A DNA stretch of 64,000 nucleotides. Source: Dyadobacter linearis. Its GTDB lineage: Bacteria; Bacteroidota; Bacteroidia; Cytophagales; Spirosomataceae. Under the pieces are notes generated by a model. The model was not told where the DNA came from. It did not search any database and worked only from the letters and a program-made list of their open reading frames with translations. The translations under genes were made by a program, and so were the position numbers. The stretch is from assembly GCF_907165045.1 (NCBI RefSeq), contig NZ_CAJRAU010000012.1, forward strand, positions 1 to 64,000, read 5' to 3'. Position 1 is the stretch's first letter; each line of letters begins with the position of its first letter. Positions 15,846 to 24,881 of the stretch are shown here, one piece after another.

Positions 15846-16892
15846 CTAAATCGTATTGCCGCCACAGCTTGAACCAGCACCAGCTGTGCAGCCATAGCAA
15901 TGCTGGCCAGTCTTAATTTCACGGTTCTCGATCAGCTCCTGGTCATAGCGACTGATGTGGTTGTATGCAGCATCAAACTGCATATCCAGCATTTGATTAA
16001 AATCACAGTCATATAATGAGCCATCCCAACCAACGGAAACCATTGACCGGCACATGACACCGGTTGCTGCTACGGGATTAAAGGCGTTAACAAGCTTTTC
16101 CATGTAGCCATCATAATTACCCGAGCTGATCAGGTAATCCAGGTACCGGCTGACAGGAATATTGGTTATTGCAAAAAGCTCATTGAATACAATACCGAAT
16201 TCATCATGCAGTGCCTTTTTGAATTGGCGCTGCAAGCCCTGTTGTGGTGCAGGCATGAATGCCCCATTTGGGTTGTAAACCAAATTAAGGATAAGCCCGC
16301 TGCCTTCCACTCCATAGCCTCTCGCGTTTAGCATCCTTAATGCCTTTACAGAATCCTCAAAAACACCTTTTCCTCGCTGCCGGTCTGTCTTGTCGGCATT
16401 ATAGAAGGGCAGCGAGCTAACTACTTCAACCTGATGCTGCTTAAAAAAATCAGGCAGGTCATGATATTTTGGGTTGGCTACGATAATAGTCAAATTGCAG
16501 CGGACAATAACCTGTTTACCAATTGCAGTCAGCTCTGCAACAAACCAGCGAAAATCGGGATTCATCTCAGGTGCCCCTCCCGTAAGATCGACGGTAGTAA
16601 TTTCAGAAGCCGCAAGTTTATCCAGGCACTGCTGCATGGTATGCCTGGTCATAATCTCCTTCCGGTCAGGACCTGCATCCACATGGCAATGTTTGCAAAT
16701 CTGATTGCACATTTTCCCTACATTAATCTGCATGGTGGTGGTGCGAGCCGGTTTTAAAGGATACAGGGATGCAGCCTCCATTTTTTGTTCAAAAAGAGGA
16801 AGCTGCAACTTATCAAACACCTGGTCATGCAAGGTCTTGATCTGTGATGCAGAATCCGAGAGCAAATGCCCGCTTGCCTTGAGTGATTTCAT
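15846..16892 (-). CDS. arsS: radical SAM protein ArsS (arsenosugar biosynthesis)
   Basis: A 348-residue radical SAM enzyme. The cluster motif is MCNQICKHCH (Cys62, Cys66, Cys69), followed by VDLTGGAPEMNPDFRW and, in the C-terminal DUF3641 region, GVMCRSMVSVGWDGSLYDCDF and CYGCTAGAGSSCGG, giving further cysteines for an auxiliary site. This is the ArsS signature. ArsS moves the 5'-deoxyadenosyl group of SAM to dimethylarsenite, giving 5'-deoxy-5'-dimethylarsinoyl-adenosine. The dimethylarsenite is normally supplied by ArsM, which is not in this window. Co-transcribed with the two glycosyltransferases and the CMD protein. Confidence 0.92.
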   Translation of the reverse strand: MKSLKASGHLLSDSASQIKTLHDQVFDKLQLPLFEQKMEAASLYPLKPARTTTMQINVGKMCNQICKHCHVDAGPDRKEIMTRHTMQQCLDKLAASEITTVDLTGGAPEMNPDFRWFVAELTAIGKQVIVRCNLTIIVANPKYHDLPDFFKQHQVEVVSSLPFYNADKTDRQRGKGVFEDSVKALRMLNARGYGVEGSGLILNLVYNPNGAFMPAPQQGLQRQFKKALHDEFGIVFNELFAITNIPVSRYLDYLISSGNYDGYMEKLVNAFNPVAATGVMCRSMVSVGWDGSLYDCDFNQMLDMQFDAAYNHISRYDQELIENREIKTGQHCYGCTAGAGSSCGGNTI

Positions 16893-16929
16893 TGCTTACT
16901 GGGGTTACTGGTGAAACGCCAACAATCGC

Positions 16930-17262
16930 TTACATGGAAAGATCTTTTGCTTTATTCATCATCTGGACACCATGTACCAAAGTCGCTCCACCTTTTATAG
17001 CGGCCGCCACATGCACAGCTTCCATCATTTCTGCTTCCGAACAGCCTTTTTCCAAAGTATCTGTCGTGTAGGCATCAATGCAATAAGGACACTGGACGGT
17101 ATGGGAAACAGCGAGTGCAATCAGCGATTTCTCCCTGGCAGTAAGTGCACCTTCGGCAAATACAGAGCCATAATAAGAGAAAAATTTATCAGCCAGTTCT
17201 TTCTGGAATTCACCAATTGAACCAAATTTTTTTAGGTCTTCGGGATTATAATAGGTATTCAT
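16930..17262 (-). CDS. carboxymuconolactone-decarboxylase-like, arsenosugar-associated peroxidase-like protein
   Basis: A 110-residue all-helical CMD/AhpD-fold protein with the redox pair in TVQCPYCIDAYT and IALAVSHTVQ just before. The length and motif fit the small CMD family that accompanies arsS (called arsenosugar biosynthesis-associated peroxidase-like). It lies 37 bp upstream of arsS in the same operon. The CxxC suggests thiol-linked reduction of an arsenical or peroxide, not a lactone decarboxylase role. Confidence 0.87.
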   Translation of the reverse strand: MNTYYNPEDLKKFGSIGEFQKELADKFFSYYGSVFAEGALTAREKSLIALAVSHTVQCPYCIDAYTTDTLEKGCSEAEMMEAVHVAAAIKGGATLVHGVQMMNKAKDLSM

Positions 17263-17330
17263 CTTTGGCAGGTTAAGGTTGGTATTTATATACGATGATC
17301 AGAATAGCAAAGATTAAGCGGGCGCGTGTA

Positions 17331-18023
17331 TCACCGGTAATCCAGCATGGATTTATATTTTAAGGCTATGCGAGATGGTTCTCTTTTTAAATAAAACATG
17401 GTAAAAGCAGTTAAGTTAGCAATTTGGACCCGCAGCCAGCTATTGTTCTTGTACTTCCTGGCAGAGACGGTTACCTCCTTTGGGATGATCTTAAACCGGG
17501 CTACTTTCCAGATCCTGATGATGATATCATAGTCCTCCATAATGGTATAATATTCATCAAAGCCATTTAGCTGATCAAACAGCTTTCTGGTTACAAAAAG
17601 GGTTTGATCGCCACCGCGGCACATCAGCCTGTTAAAACGGGTAAAATAACTGTTGATTTTAAGGATTGCCCGGTTTGAATCAAAGCGGAACCGGTAACAG
17701 CCCGCTTCAAACCCATCTGACACAGCCCGCTCAACGTCTCTAAAATAATCCCGATTTATGCCAACATCGGCGTGAACAAAGTAAAGCACATCTCCATTAG
17801 CAAAACCAGCAGCATAATTCATTTGTGCTGCCCTGCCTGGCTTGGGAGATTTGAGCACGCTTGCACCGGCTTGGAGCGCTATTTCCAAGGTAGCATCTTT
17901 GCTTCCGCCATCCGAAACAATGACTTCAATCGACTGATCGCCTGCATATTTGAACAAATCCTGTACCAGGCGTGCAATGTTAGCTGCCTCATTGTAGGTT
18001 GGAATGATAATACTGAGCTTCAT
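17331..18023 (-). CDS. family 2 glycosyltransferase, TIGR04283 type
   Basis: A 230-residue GT2 enzyme starting at ATG 18023 (MKLSIIIPTYNEAANI). GT-A features: VIVSDGGSKDATLEIA, GRAAQMNYAAGFANGDVLYFVHADV with the metal-binding acidic block, and FDEYYTIMEDYDIIIR. It matches the TIGR04283 family linked to arsS and TIGR04282. It is the first gene of the leftward arsenosugar-type operon, 68 bp before the CMD gene, and is divergent from the DUF547 gene. Confidence 0.86.
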   Translation of the reverse strand: MKLSIIIPTYNEAANIARLVQDLFKYAGDQSIEVIVSDGGSKDATLEIALQAGASVLKSPKPGRAAQMNYAAGFANGDVLYFVHADVGINRDYFRDVERAVSDGFEAGCYRFRFDSNRAILKINSYFTRFNRLMCRGGDQTLFVTRKLFDQLNGFDEYYTIMEDYDIIIRIWKVARFKIIPKEVTVSARKYKNNSWLRVQIANLTAFTMFYLKREPSRIALKYKSMLDYR

Positions 18024-18154
18024 AGGAATAGGCACGATTTCAGTGAGCAATCTAAATAATTTCACTACGCGTATGTACGGGGACAAGAAGTAAACAGTTT
18101 TGTTGCTAGGGTCACTTCTAAAAAATTATGTCGAATTGAGTCCTGCGTGATATA

Positions 18155-18949
18155 TTGATGGTTAATGGTAAAAAAATGAAATGGATATTGGTGATAACAG
18201 GCCTTGTTTTAGCGCTATGGGCAGTTGGTTTACTACCCGTTGCCGGCCAATCTAACAAAGAACCGGACCGAAAACTGATCGCACTATCAGGAAAGCTGCT
18301 TCTGCAGGTAAAGATGGACGAGCCAGTGGATAGTCTTCGCAAGGCTTTGGCAATGATGATAACTGATAGCCTGATTTCCGGATTGGCTGACGATGATGCC
18401 CGTAAAACATTCTGGATCAACATCTACAATGCTTATTTTCAGATATTGGCTACAAAGGAAAAGAAAACCAGGCCAGCGATTTTTAAGGAAAAACTGATAA
18501 CGATCGGGGGTGTAAAACTGAGCCTTGACCAGATCGAACATGGTATCCTCAGACGTTACCGTGCAAAATTGAGTCTGGGGTATCTGCCCCAGTTTTTTCC
18601 TGGAAAAACTATTAAACAATTAGCTGTTTCTAAAATAGATTATCGCATTCACTTTGCCCTTAACTGTGGTGCAACCAGTTGTCCTCCAATCGCTTTCTAT
18701 GACTATGGTAAAATCGACAAACAACTCAGCATTGCAGCATCATCGTTTTTGAAGACGGATACACAGATCAACCCGCAGAAAAAAACAGTAATGGTTAGCC
18801 GGATATTGCAGTGGTTCAAAGCAGATTTTGGTGGAAACAATGGCATTAAGATAATTTTGAAGAAATACCTGGGTGAAGACTTTTCAGAATATTCCTTGAA
18901 ATTCAAAGAGTATGACTGGACGCAAAAAATGAAAAACTTTGATTCCTAA
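18155..18949 (+). CDS. exported DUF547-domain protein
   Basis: A 264-residue protein (257 if the ATG at 18176 is used) with an N-terminal hydrophobic segment and the DUF547 core: KTFWINIYNAYFQIL, IEHGILRR and the diagnostic IHFALNCGATSCPPI. DUF547 proteins have a papain-like fold and unknown substrates. They are also seen near arsenosugar genes in Bacteroidetes (recalled). It is followed 20 bp later by the methylthioribose-kinase-like gene, so the two are probably one operon, divergent from the glycosyltransferase. Confidence 0.8.
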   Translation: MMVNGKKMKWILVITGLVLALWAVGLLPVAGQSNKEPDRKLIALSGKLLLQVKMDEPVDSLRKALAMMITDSLISGLADDDARKTFWINIYNAYFQILATKEKKTRPAIFKEKLITIGGVKLSLDQIEHGILRRYRAKLSLGYLPQFFPGKTIKQLAVSKIDYRIHFALNCGATSCPPIAFYDYGKIDKQLSIAASSFLKTDTQINPQKKTVMVSRILQWFKADFGGNNGIKIILKKYLGEDFSEYSLKFKEYDWTQKMKNFDS

Positions 18950-18969
18950 TTTATCCTAAACAGCTGTAC

Positions 18970-19974
18970 ATGTTTATTCTAAGTGCAAACGACATTGCTA
19001 CGCTCGAAACTTACCTGCAAAACCAGGGCTGGTTAATAAATGGGGAGCGGATCAGTCAGGTTTCCGTGCCGGGGGAAGGAAATATGAACTATGTTCTCCG
19101 GTTAACTACCCCGGACAGATCCTTTATTGTCAAGCAATCCAGGGGATATGTCGAAAAGTATCCGCACATAAGTGCTCCCGCCGACAGGGTTTTAATGGAA
19201 GGTGCTTTTTACCAAACAACAAGCGTTGATCCGTTGATAGCAGACTTCACCCCGGATCTGATTGGCATTGATACGGTGAACAATATTATGGCTTTGGAAG
19301 ACTTGGGCAGGGCCAGCGATTTTATACCATTATACAATTCCCTCAAAGCTCTTGAAATCTGGCAAGTTGCGCAGTTAACGGATTTTTTAAGCACGCTTCA
19401 TACACGTTTTTCCTGTGAATCGACCCCGGATTCGCTCAAAAACAAAGCTATGAGGGCGCTGAACCATCAACATATATTTGAATACCCGTTTATGAAAGAG
19501 AACGGGTTTGATCTTGATACCGTCCAGCCAGGATTGCAAGCTGTTGCTACTGTCTACAAGAGTGATGATGAGCTGAAAGCTCAGGTGGCACATTTGGGGC
19601 AAACCTATCTTTCTGATGGAAAATGTCTTTTACACGGTGACTTTTATCCGGGAAGCTGGCTTGATACTACGCAGGGAATAAAAATTATCGATCCCGAGTT
19701 CTGCTTTTATGGCCCTGCGGAGTTTGATCTGGGCGTTATGATCGCTCACCTGTACCTGGCAGGCCAAAATAAAGCAATCGTAGATTTTACGCTGGATAGA
19801 TACAACTTGATTAATCAAATCGATTACTTCACCTTAAATCAGTTTGTTGGCATTGAAATTATCAGACGGCTAATTGGATTGGCCCAATTGCCCTTGCAGA
19901 GAACATTACAGCAAAAACAGGAGCTGCTAAGATTTGCAAGGACTTTGATTTTGCCACATACGAGTGCGGATTAG
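18970..19974 (+). CDS. methylthioribose-kinase-like phosphotransferase
   Basis: A 334-residue APH-fold kinase. The phosphate-binding region is VPGEGNMNYVLRL with the ATP lysine in SFIVKQSRG. The catalytic loop LLHGDFYPGSWL has serine where most APH enzymes have asparagine, as in 5-methylthioribose kinase (HGDLHTGS). The metal loop IIDPEFCFYGPAEFDLG is also close to that of methylthioribose kinase. Full methionine-salvage neighbours are missing; instead it sits beside arsS. A role in phosphorylating a 5-deoxy-5-arsino-ribose released from the ArsS product is an attractive inference. Confidence 0.75.
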   Translation: MFILSANDIATLETYLQNQGWLINGERISQVSVPGEGNMNYVLRLTTPDRSFIVKQSRGYVEKYPHISAPADRVLMEGAFYQTTSVDPLIADFTPDLIGIDTVNNIMALEDLGRASDFIPLYNSLKALEIWQVAQLTDFLSTLHTRFSCESTPDSLKNKAMRALNHQHIFEYPFMKENGFDLDTVQPGLQAVATVYKSDDELKAQVAHLGQTYLSDGKCLLHGDFYPGSWLDTTQGIKIIDPEFCFYGPAEFDLGVMIAHLYLAGQNKAIVDFTLDRYNLINQIDYFTLNQFVGIEIIRRLIGLAQLPLQRTLQQKQELLRFARTLILPHTSAD

Positions 19975-20184
19975 CCCTTTTCATTTTCATCTTTGGTTGT
20001 CGGGAATACTACATATATGGGTGTAAGCGCAGAATATAACTCCAAGCTAATTCCGGCCATACAAGTGGGGGGCTTTTAGTAAATGGACAAAAATGGCGTT
20101 TGTAAATAGTTGAAAGGGAGAAGAAAATGGGTTGACACGCGAATTAAATCAACACAGCGCGGGCTAGAAACACTAATTGGGAAG

Positions 20185-20922
20185 CTAGGTGAATATCAGT
20201 TTCAGACAAGCCAGTGTAACACTTACTGCCAGCAGATAATTGAGCGAGGAAGCAGATAAACGATGGCTACCCAGATAACTGCCACAAATCCCACCCAGTA
20301 AGCCTGCCATGATCCAGATATAGATTTGCGGTTCAGGGCGGAAGCCCTGGCTAAAAAGCCCTATCAATCCGGAGATTGAATTAACCAGGATAAAGAGTGA
20401 GGAGCTGGCTGCTGTTTCCTTTACTTTTGCCCAATGGAACAAAAGCATTAGGGGGCTTAACAAAATACCACCACCGATACCAATCATTCCCGATAACAGG
20501 CCGATCACAGCCCCGGCGGCAAGTCCCCAGGCGAGGGGGATTGGCTTTGACTCAGTTTCTTTCCCACGGAGCTGCCACAAAAGCCGGATAACAACTAAAA
20601 TAAGCGATGCAGCTAGAATCTTGCGATAGAGTGAATCCGAAAGCGGGATGCGTGCCCCGACAAAAGCCATTGGTACACTTGCCAGCGCAAATGGCCAAAA
20701 CTTTTCCCCGCGGAAATAGCCGGCACGGTAGTATTGAATGAAAGCAATAAAGGAGACAAAGACGTTGAGCAGCAAGGCAGATGACTTCATTAGCTCTGGC
20801 CTGATGCTAAATAAGGCCATCGTAGCCAGATACCCGCTGGCCCCGCCATGACCGACCGATGCATATAAGAACCCAACGACGAACAAACAGGCCAGGAATG
20901 GCAACAGGGGTAATAAATCCAT
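20185..20922 (-). CDS. TauE/SafE-family membrane permease
   Basis: A 245-residue protein with about eight helices and the TauE/SafE signatures FLYASVGHGGASGYLA and its repeat GLLSGMIGIGGGILLSPLMLL. The family moves sulfite, sulfonates or other organic anions out of or into the cell. Next to an arsenic island it might export an oxyanion, but there is no direct evidence. It is monocistronic and divergent from the broken TonB receptor. TCCGT-N7-ACGGA near 20957-20973 may be an operator. Confidence 0.85.
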   Translation of the reverse strand: MDLLPLLPFLACLFVVGFLYASVGHGGASGYLATMALFSIRPELMKSSALLLNVFVSFIAFIQYYRAGYFRGEKFWPFALASVPMAFVGARIPLSDSLYRKILAASLILVVIRLLWQLRGKETESKPIPLAWGLAAGAVIGLLSGMIGIGGGILLSPLMLLFHWAKVKETAASSSLFILVNSISGLIGLFSQGFRPEPQIYIWIMAGLLGGICGSYLGSHRLSASSLNYLLAVSVTLACLKLIFT

Positions 20923-20972
20923 AATGTTAACAATGTGACAGATGCCGCCAAGTTCCGTAATTTTAACGGATT

Positions 20973-23316
20973 ATGAATAGTTATATACTTCGTCGTTTAA
21001 TCTTCTTTTGTGCAATTGCACTAGCTGGCAGCCCTTGCTTGCACAAACCATCACCTTGCAGGGCGAGATAATTGATAGCTTGGGACAGCATCCCGTACCG
21101 TACGCCACCGTTTCGGTCTGGTTACGTGATTCAGTTTTGGTTACAGGCACTACAACCGATGGAAAAAGGCCTGTTTTCATTCCTGGCGTCCCTGGTGGTG
21201 ATATCCAGTTGCGGGTGCAACTCATTGGCTACCAGATCTTGCAGAAGGCATTTAAAATTAACGCTCAATCACAGGTTACACTGCCCACAATGTTCTTGCA
21301 CCGTTCAGAAGTGGCCCTGGACGAACTAGTCGTTAAAGGTGAAAAGGCGGCGAGTTCGCTCCAACTCGATAAGCAGGTATATACAACGAAACAATTCCAG
21401 AACGCGGCCGGTGGGACAGGCCTTGACTTGTTGCAGCGCCTGCCGTCCGTTACTGTCAATAACGAGGGTGCCATTACGCTACGGGGCAGTGCTAATTTTC
21501 AGGTAATGATCAATGGAAAGCCATCTGCACGGACAGCGGCGGATATATTGGCACAGCTTCCGGCCAACCAAATTGAGCAGGTTGAAATTATCACATCACC
21601 TTCTGCACGCTATGACAGCGATGGTAAAACGGGGATTATCAATATCATTACCAAAAAAGGTGTGCAGGTGGGGTGGAGCCTTAGTGGTAATGGCCTTTTT
21701 GCGGGTGTATCCCCCGCGCGTTACGGCGGTGATGCTGCTGTCGCTTACAACTCTCGCAGATGGAATGCATTCGTCTCCGTAGATTTCCGGCGCTACAATA
21801 TCAATGGCTTTCGTGGGGGTGAAGTACGTACGATTTTTCGGGACACATTAACCTACCTGCCCTCAGAAGGTATCCGCGATTGGAAGGATGTGCAATATTC
21901 CATCCGAACAGGTGGAAGTTACAGCTTTAACAGCCAATCGGTTTTGAACGTTGCCTGTTATGCTGGTTATAAACAGACAGACCGTATTGCTAATCTGCAT
22001 TATCACGACTTTATCCGGACAGGCCAGCCATTGGATTTATATTCAAATCAATTTGGTCCCCCTGCGCGGCAGTTTTTTAACCAAAACTTATTTAGCCGGA
22101 CTGGCAGGTTCCAATCGGTCAATGCCGATTATGGCCGCACATTTGCCAATAAAGCGAAACTCAGTGTAATCGGGCTATTCGAGTATTCTATCTTGGGAGG
22201 GCCGTTACGTAATTCTTACCAGGTTGAAGATATCGGAACTGTTACACTTCAAGAGCGCTCCGATGAACGTAGCCCGTTAAATGCCTGGCGGCTGCAAGCC
22301 GACTGGGTGCAGCCACTGCCTGGCAATAAACGGCTCGAAATGGGCTACCAGTGGCGGCGGGTACGGCATCAGGGTGATTTACTTTTGAGCGGTTGAATCT
22401 GGAAACACAGTTTTGGGAGGCAGATTCAGGCTTTGCGGATCAAATGGATTTGGTGCAACAGGTCCATGCAGGTTATTTGCAGCTGGCAGGGCAACGAAAA
22501 ACCTTCTCCTACAATGTGGGGATAAGACTCGAATCAACAAACCGGACGTTGACCCATTTGGCGCAGCCGAAGCCTTACCAATATGATGCGTTAAATTTAT
22601 TCCCTTCGCTGCAAGGTATCTGGAAGTTATCTGAGGCGCAAACACTAAGAATTGGCTTCAACCGGCGAATCGACCGGCCAACAACAAAGGCAATGTCTCC
22701 ATCCAAAAACCATCGGCATGCAGAAGCTATTGAGTTGGGTGATTCGAATTTGAAACCAGAAATCACAGATGTTCTCGATGCATCATATAGCCGTGCCTGG
22801 CAACCATTAACGCTGACCGCATATGCTAATCGCGCCAAAGACCGTATTTTCCGGGTGAATGATTTATATAGCCGCATTATTCTTTTAAGGGCATACACCA
22901 ATGCCGGGACAGCCAGATCGATTGGAGCCGAACTGTCCGGCGAGTGGCGGCCACTATCTTGGTGGCGGTTGTATTGGTCAGACAATGTATATGAGCTCAA
23001 TATTAAAGGGACATACCAGGGCGCTGACATACTGCAAAAAAGCGTCAACTATAACCTGAGCGGTAATACAACCATTAATATTGCAAAGTGATTAAGCTTC
23101 CAATATGACATCAACTATGTGTCCCGTACAGCCACTTCACAAGGGTATGACAACGGACTTTTATTATCCAATGCTGGTCTTCGTTATAGCCCAACATCGG
23201 GTTGTGCGGCTCGCTACGGAAGTGGCATTTCCCAACAGGGCGACCATGCGAAGAACTTTTGCAGATTTAATAATCCAATCGTTGGAGCCCAACTTAGAAA
23301 AGAATTGTGCCTATGA
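20973..23316 (+). pseudogene. TonB-dependent outer-membrane receptor, multiply frameshifted
   Basis: A signal peptide frame starts at ATG 20973 (MNSYILRRLIFFCAIALAG) and loses frame near 21035. A second frame to 22396 carries the carboxypeptidase-like domain and plug (LDLLQRLPSVTVNNEG, YDSDGKTGIINIITKKG). A third runs 22390-23091 (barrel, LRIGFNRRIDRPT), and a fourth ends at 23316 (NGLLLSNAGLRYSP). At least three frame changes make it a pseudogene. It belongs to the same outer-membrane barrel family as the intact gene at 50423. It is read away from the TauE gene. Confidence 0.8.
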
Positions 23317-23464
23317 CTTTGTTCAAATGTGTATTGAAGACCGGACCGTTTGTTGAAAGCCTGATTCATTTTATCATTAAGCCTGAACGATGCATCAATA
23401 CGCCTGCATGCACCTTCTGAAGGCTGCAAGAAGAGCATTACGATTGAATAACAAGTTAGAAAGA

Positions 23465-23914
23465 TCAATTCATGCCTACGGGCAGACAGGCAAATTTAAA
23501 CCAGTATTGACCGATTGCAGCTACCATTTCCAGCAGGTCATTATAATTACCGGGTTTATTAAAAACGGTTTGAGCGCCAATTTGATATGCCGTCCTTATT
23601 TTATCGGGGTCGCAACTGCCGCTATTGATGATCACTGGGATATGAGCGCATTGTTTGTTTACTTTAAGGTTACTGACGACTTCAAGTCCGTCAGGATATG
23701 GCATTTGAAGATCAACGCAAATCAAATCCGGATATGTTGTATCACTCGCCAAAACTTCCAGCATCACCAAACCGTGCGTAAAAATACGTACTTGGCATGA
23801 AGGTATACCAGCTAAGAAAGCTTCTTGCAATAGTAACGCGTCATCTTCATCATCGTCAAGAAGATAAACAAGAGGCTGCCTGGTTTCCAAAACTGGCCCA
23901 TAAGATTTTTGCAT
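23465..23914 (-). CDS. stand-alone response-regulator receiver protein
   Basis: A 149-residue CheY-like protein: YLLDDDEDD (acidic pocket 20-22), phospho-acceptor Asp68 in ICVDLQMP, switch residue in INSGS, and FNKPG lysine. No output domain. It closely resembles the receiver at 3670 in layout (DDDEDD...LLLQEAF). Located between the broken TonB receptor and the hybrid-kinase cluster, it may receive phosphate from that kinase. Confidence 0.86.
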   Translation of the reverse strand: MQKSYGPVLETRQPLVYLLDDDEDDALLLQEAFLAGIPSCQVRIFTHGLVMLEVLASDTTYPDLICVDLQMPYPDGLEVVSNLKVNKQCAHIPVIINSGSCDPDKIRTAYQIGAQTVFNKPGNYNDLLEMVAAIGQYWFKFACLPVGMN

Positions 23915-24312
23915 CTTCGTATTTTTACATTGTATTGATGCAAGTAGATAGCAATGTGCCTAACCCCACCGTTTTGTTATCAGACCATAAAAACGCATAC
24001 CCGGTAAAAGGGGCTGTTTGGGGTAAGACGACAGCTGCACGAAGTGGGATGTATAAACATTTTGGGGTCATTGAGTAACAAACTACCCGCTTTTAACACG
24101 GAGGGCGGATGTTTTCAAAATATAGCCTGTTTCATCTGGATTGGTAAGGCTTTCGATGAAGGTACGTCAGTTGAGCATAAGGCCTGGTTTTATTGCTTTT
24201 TAAGGTAAAAAAGCATAATTGATAGGGGCTACGGATTTCAATTACTGACGGCAGTATGGCTGGGCCAGCGATCAGGTTAATGCTGTTATTTTACACACCC
24301 TAAAAAAAGTGG
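23915..24312. other. intergenic region, no gene recognised
   Basis: Nearly 400 bases between divergent signalling genes. No family-supported frame, RNA gene or hairpin stands out. It must contain the promoters of both flanking genes. Confidence 0.4.
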
Positions 24313-24786
24313 ATGGGGAATTCAAAGAAAAACACGCGAGTATTGGTTTTCGATACACAGCCCGCATCAAGGTTAGGGATAACCTTAATGCTAAAAAAAA
24401 TGAAAATTGAAGTTGACGTTGTGGAAACGGGCAATTACGTCCAAAGGGACCGATACCTGAAAGATGAAAAGTTCAATATTCTGATATTTGGGGTGAATAG
24501 ACCGGCGGATTTTTTTATCAAAAACATACCTGCGCAAAGGACCCGCTGTATTTTTATGTATGATTTCCCTGTCCAAAGCCAGGCAGTCAATCAACTTATC
24601 TCAGGCTTCGGCGGGTGCATTTCAAAACAAGTAAACTTTGAACAGTTCCAGAAGTGTATCCAGGAAGTATCCGATGACCGGTTTTATGTTTGCCCTTACA
24701 CGAAAGCTTTCATTAAGGGTGAATACATCGCATTGGTCGAGAAAATTTACAGCTACCAAACGCTGTTAGAAAAAATCAGTAATTAA
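24313..24786 (+). CDS. degenerate receiver-like protein lacking the phospho-aspartate
   Basis: A 157-residue protein with the fold order of a NarL-type receiver (RVLVFDTQPASRLGITLMLKK...FNILIFGVNRPADFFI...CIFMYDFP...FGGCISKQVNFEQF). The strand-3 residue that should be the phosphorylated Asp is Gly (LIFGVN), and the acidic pocket is reduced to one Asp. No DNA-binding domain follows; the C-terminus is a short helix. It may be a phosphorylation-independent receiver, or decaying. A similarly degenerate protein lies at 45854. Confidence 0.6.
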   Translation: MGNSKKNTRVLVFDTQPASRLGITLMLKKMKIEVDVVETGNYVQRDRYLKDEKFNILIFGVNRPADFFIKNIPAQRTRCIFMYDFPVQSQAVNQLISGFGGCISKQVNFEQFQKCIQEVSDDRFYVCPYTKAFIKGEYIALVEKIYSYQTLLEKISN

Positions 24787-24881
24787 CTGTATGGCTTGGC
24801 CAATCAACTCCGAGGTATCATTGCGATACTATAAGAATGGGTTTTGCCGCGTCCAGAAAGGAAGGTAAGGCTACGTGATTT

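Noticed and set aside
23797..24078. Rightward frame overlapping the receiver gene at 23914
   Set aside because: Opposite-strand shadow with no family features.
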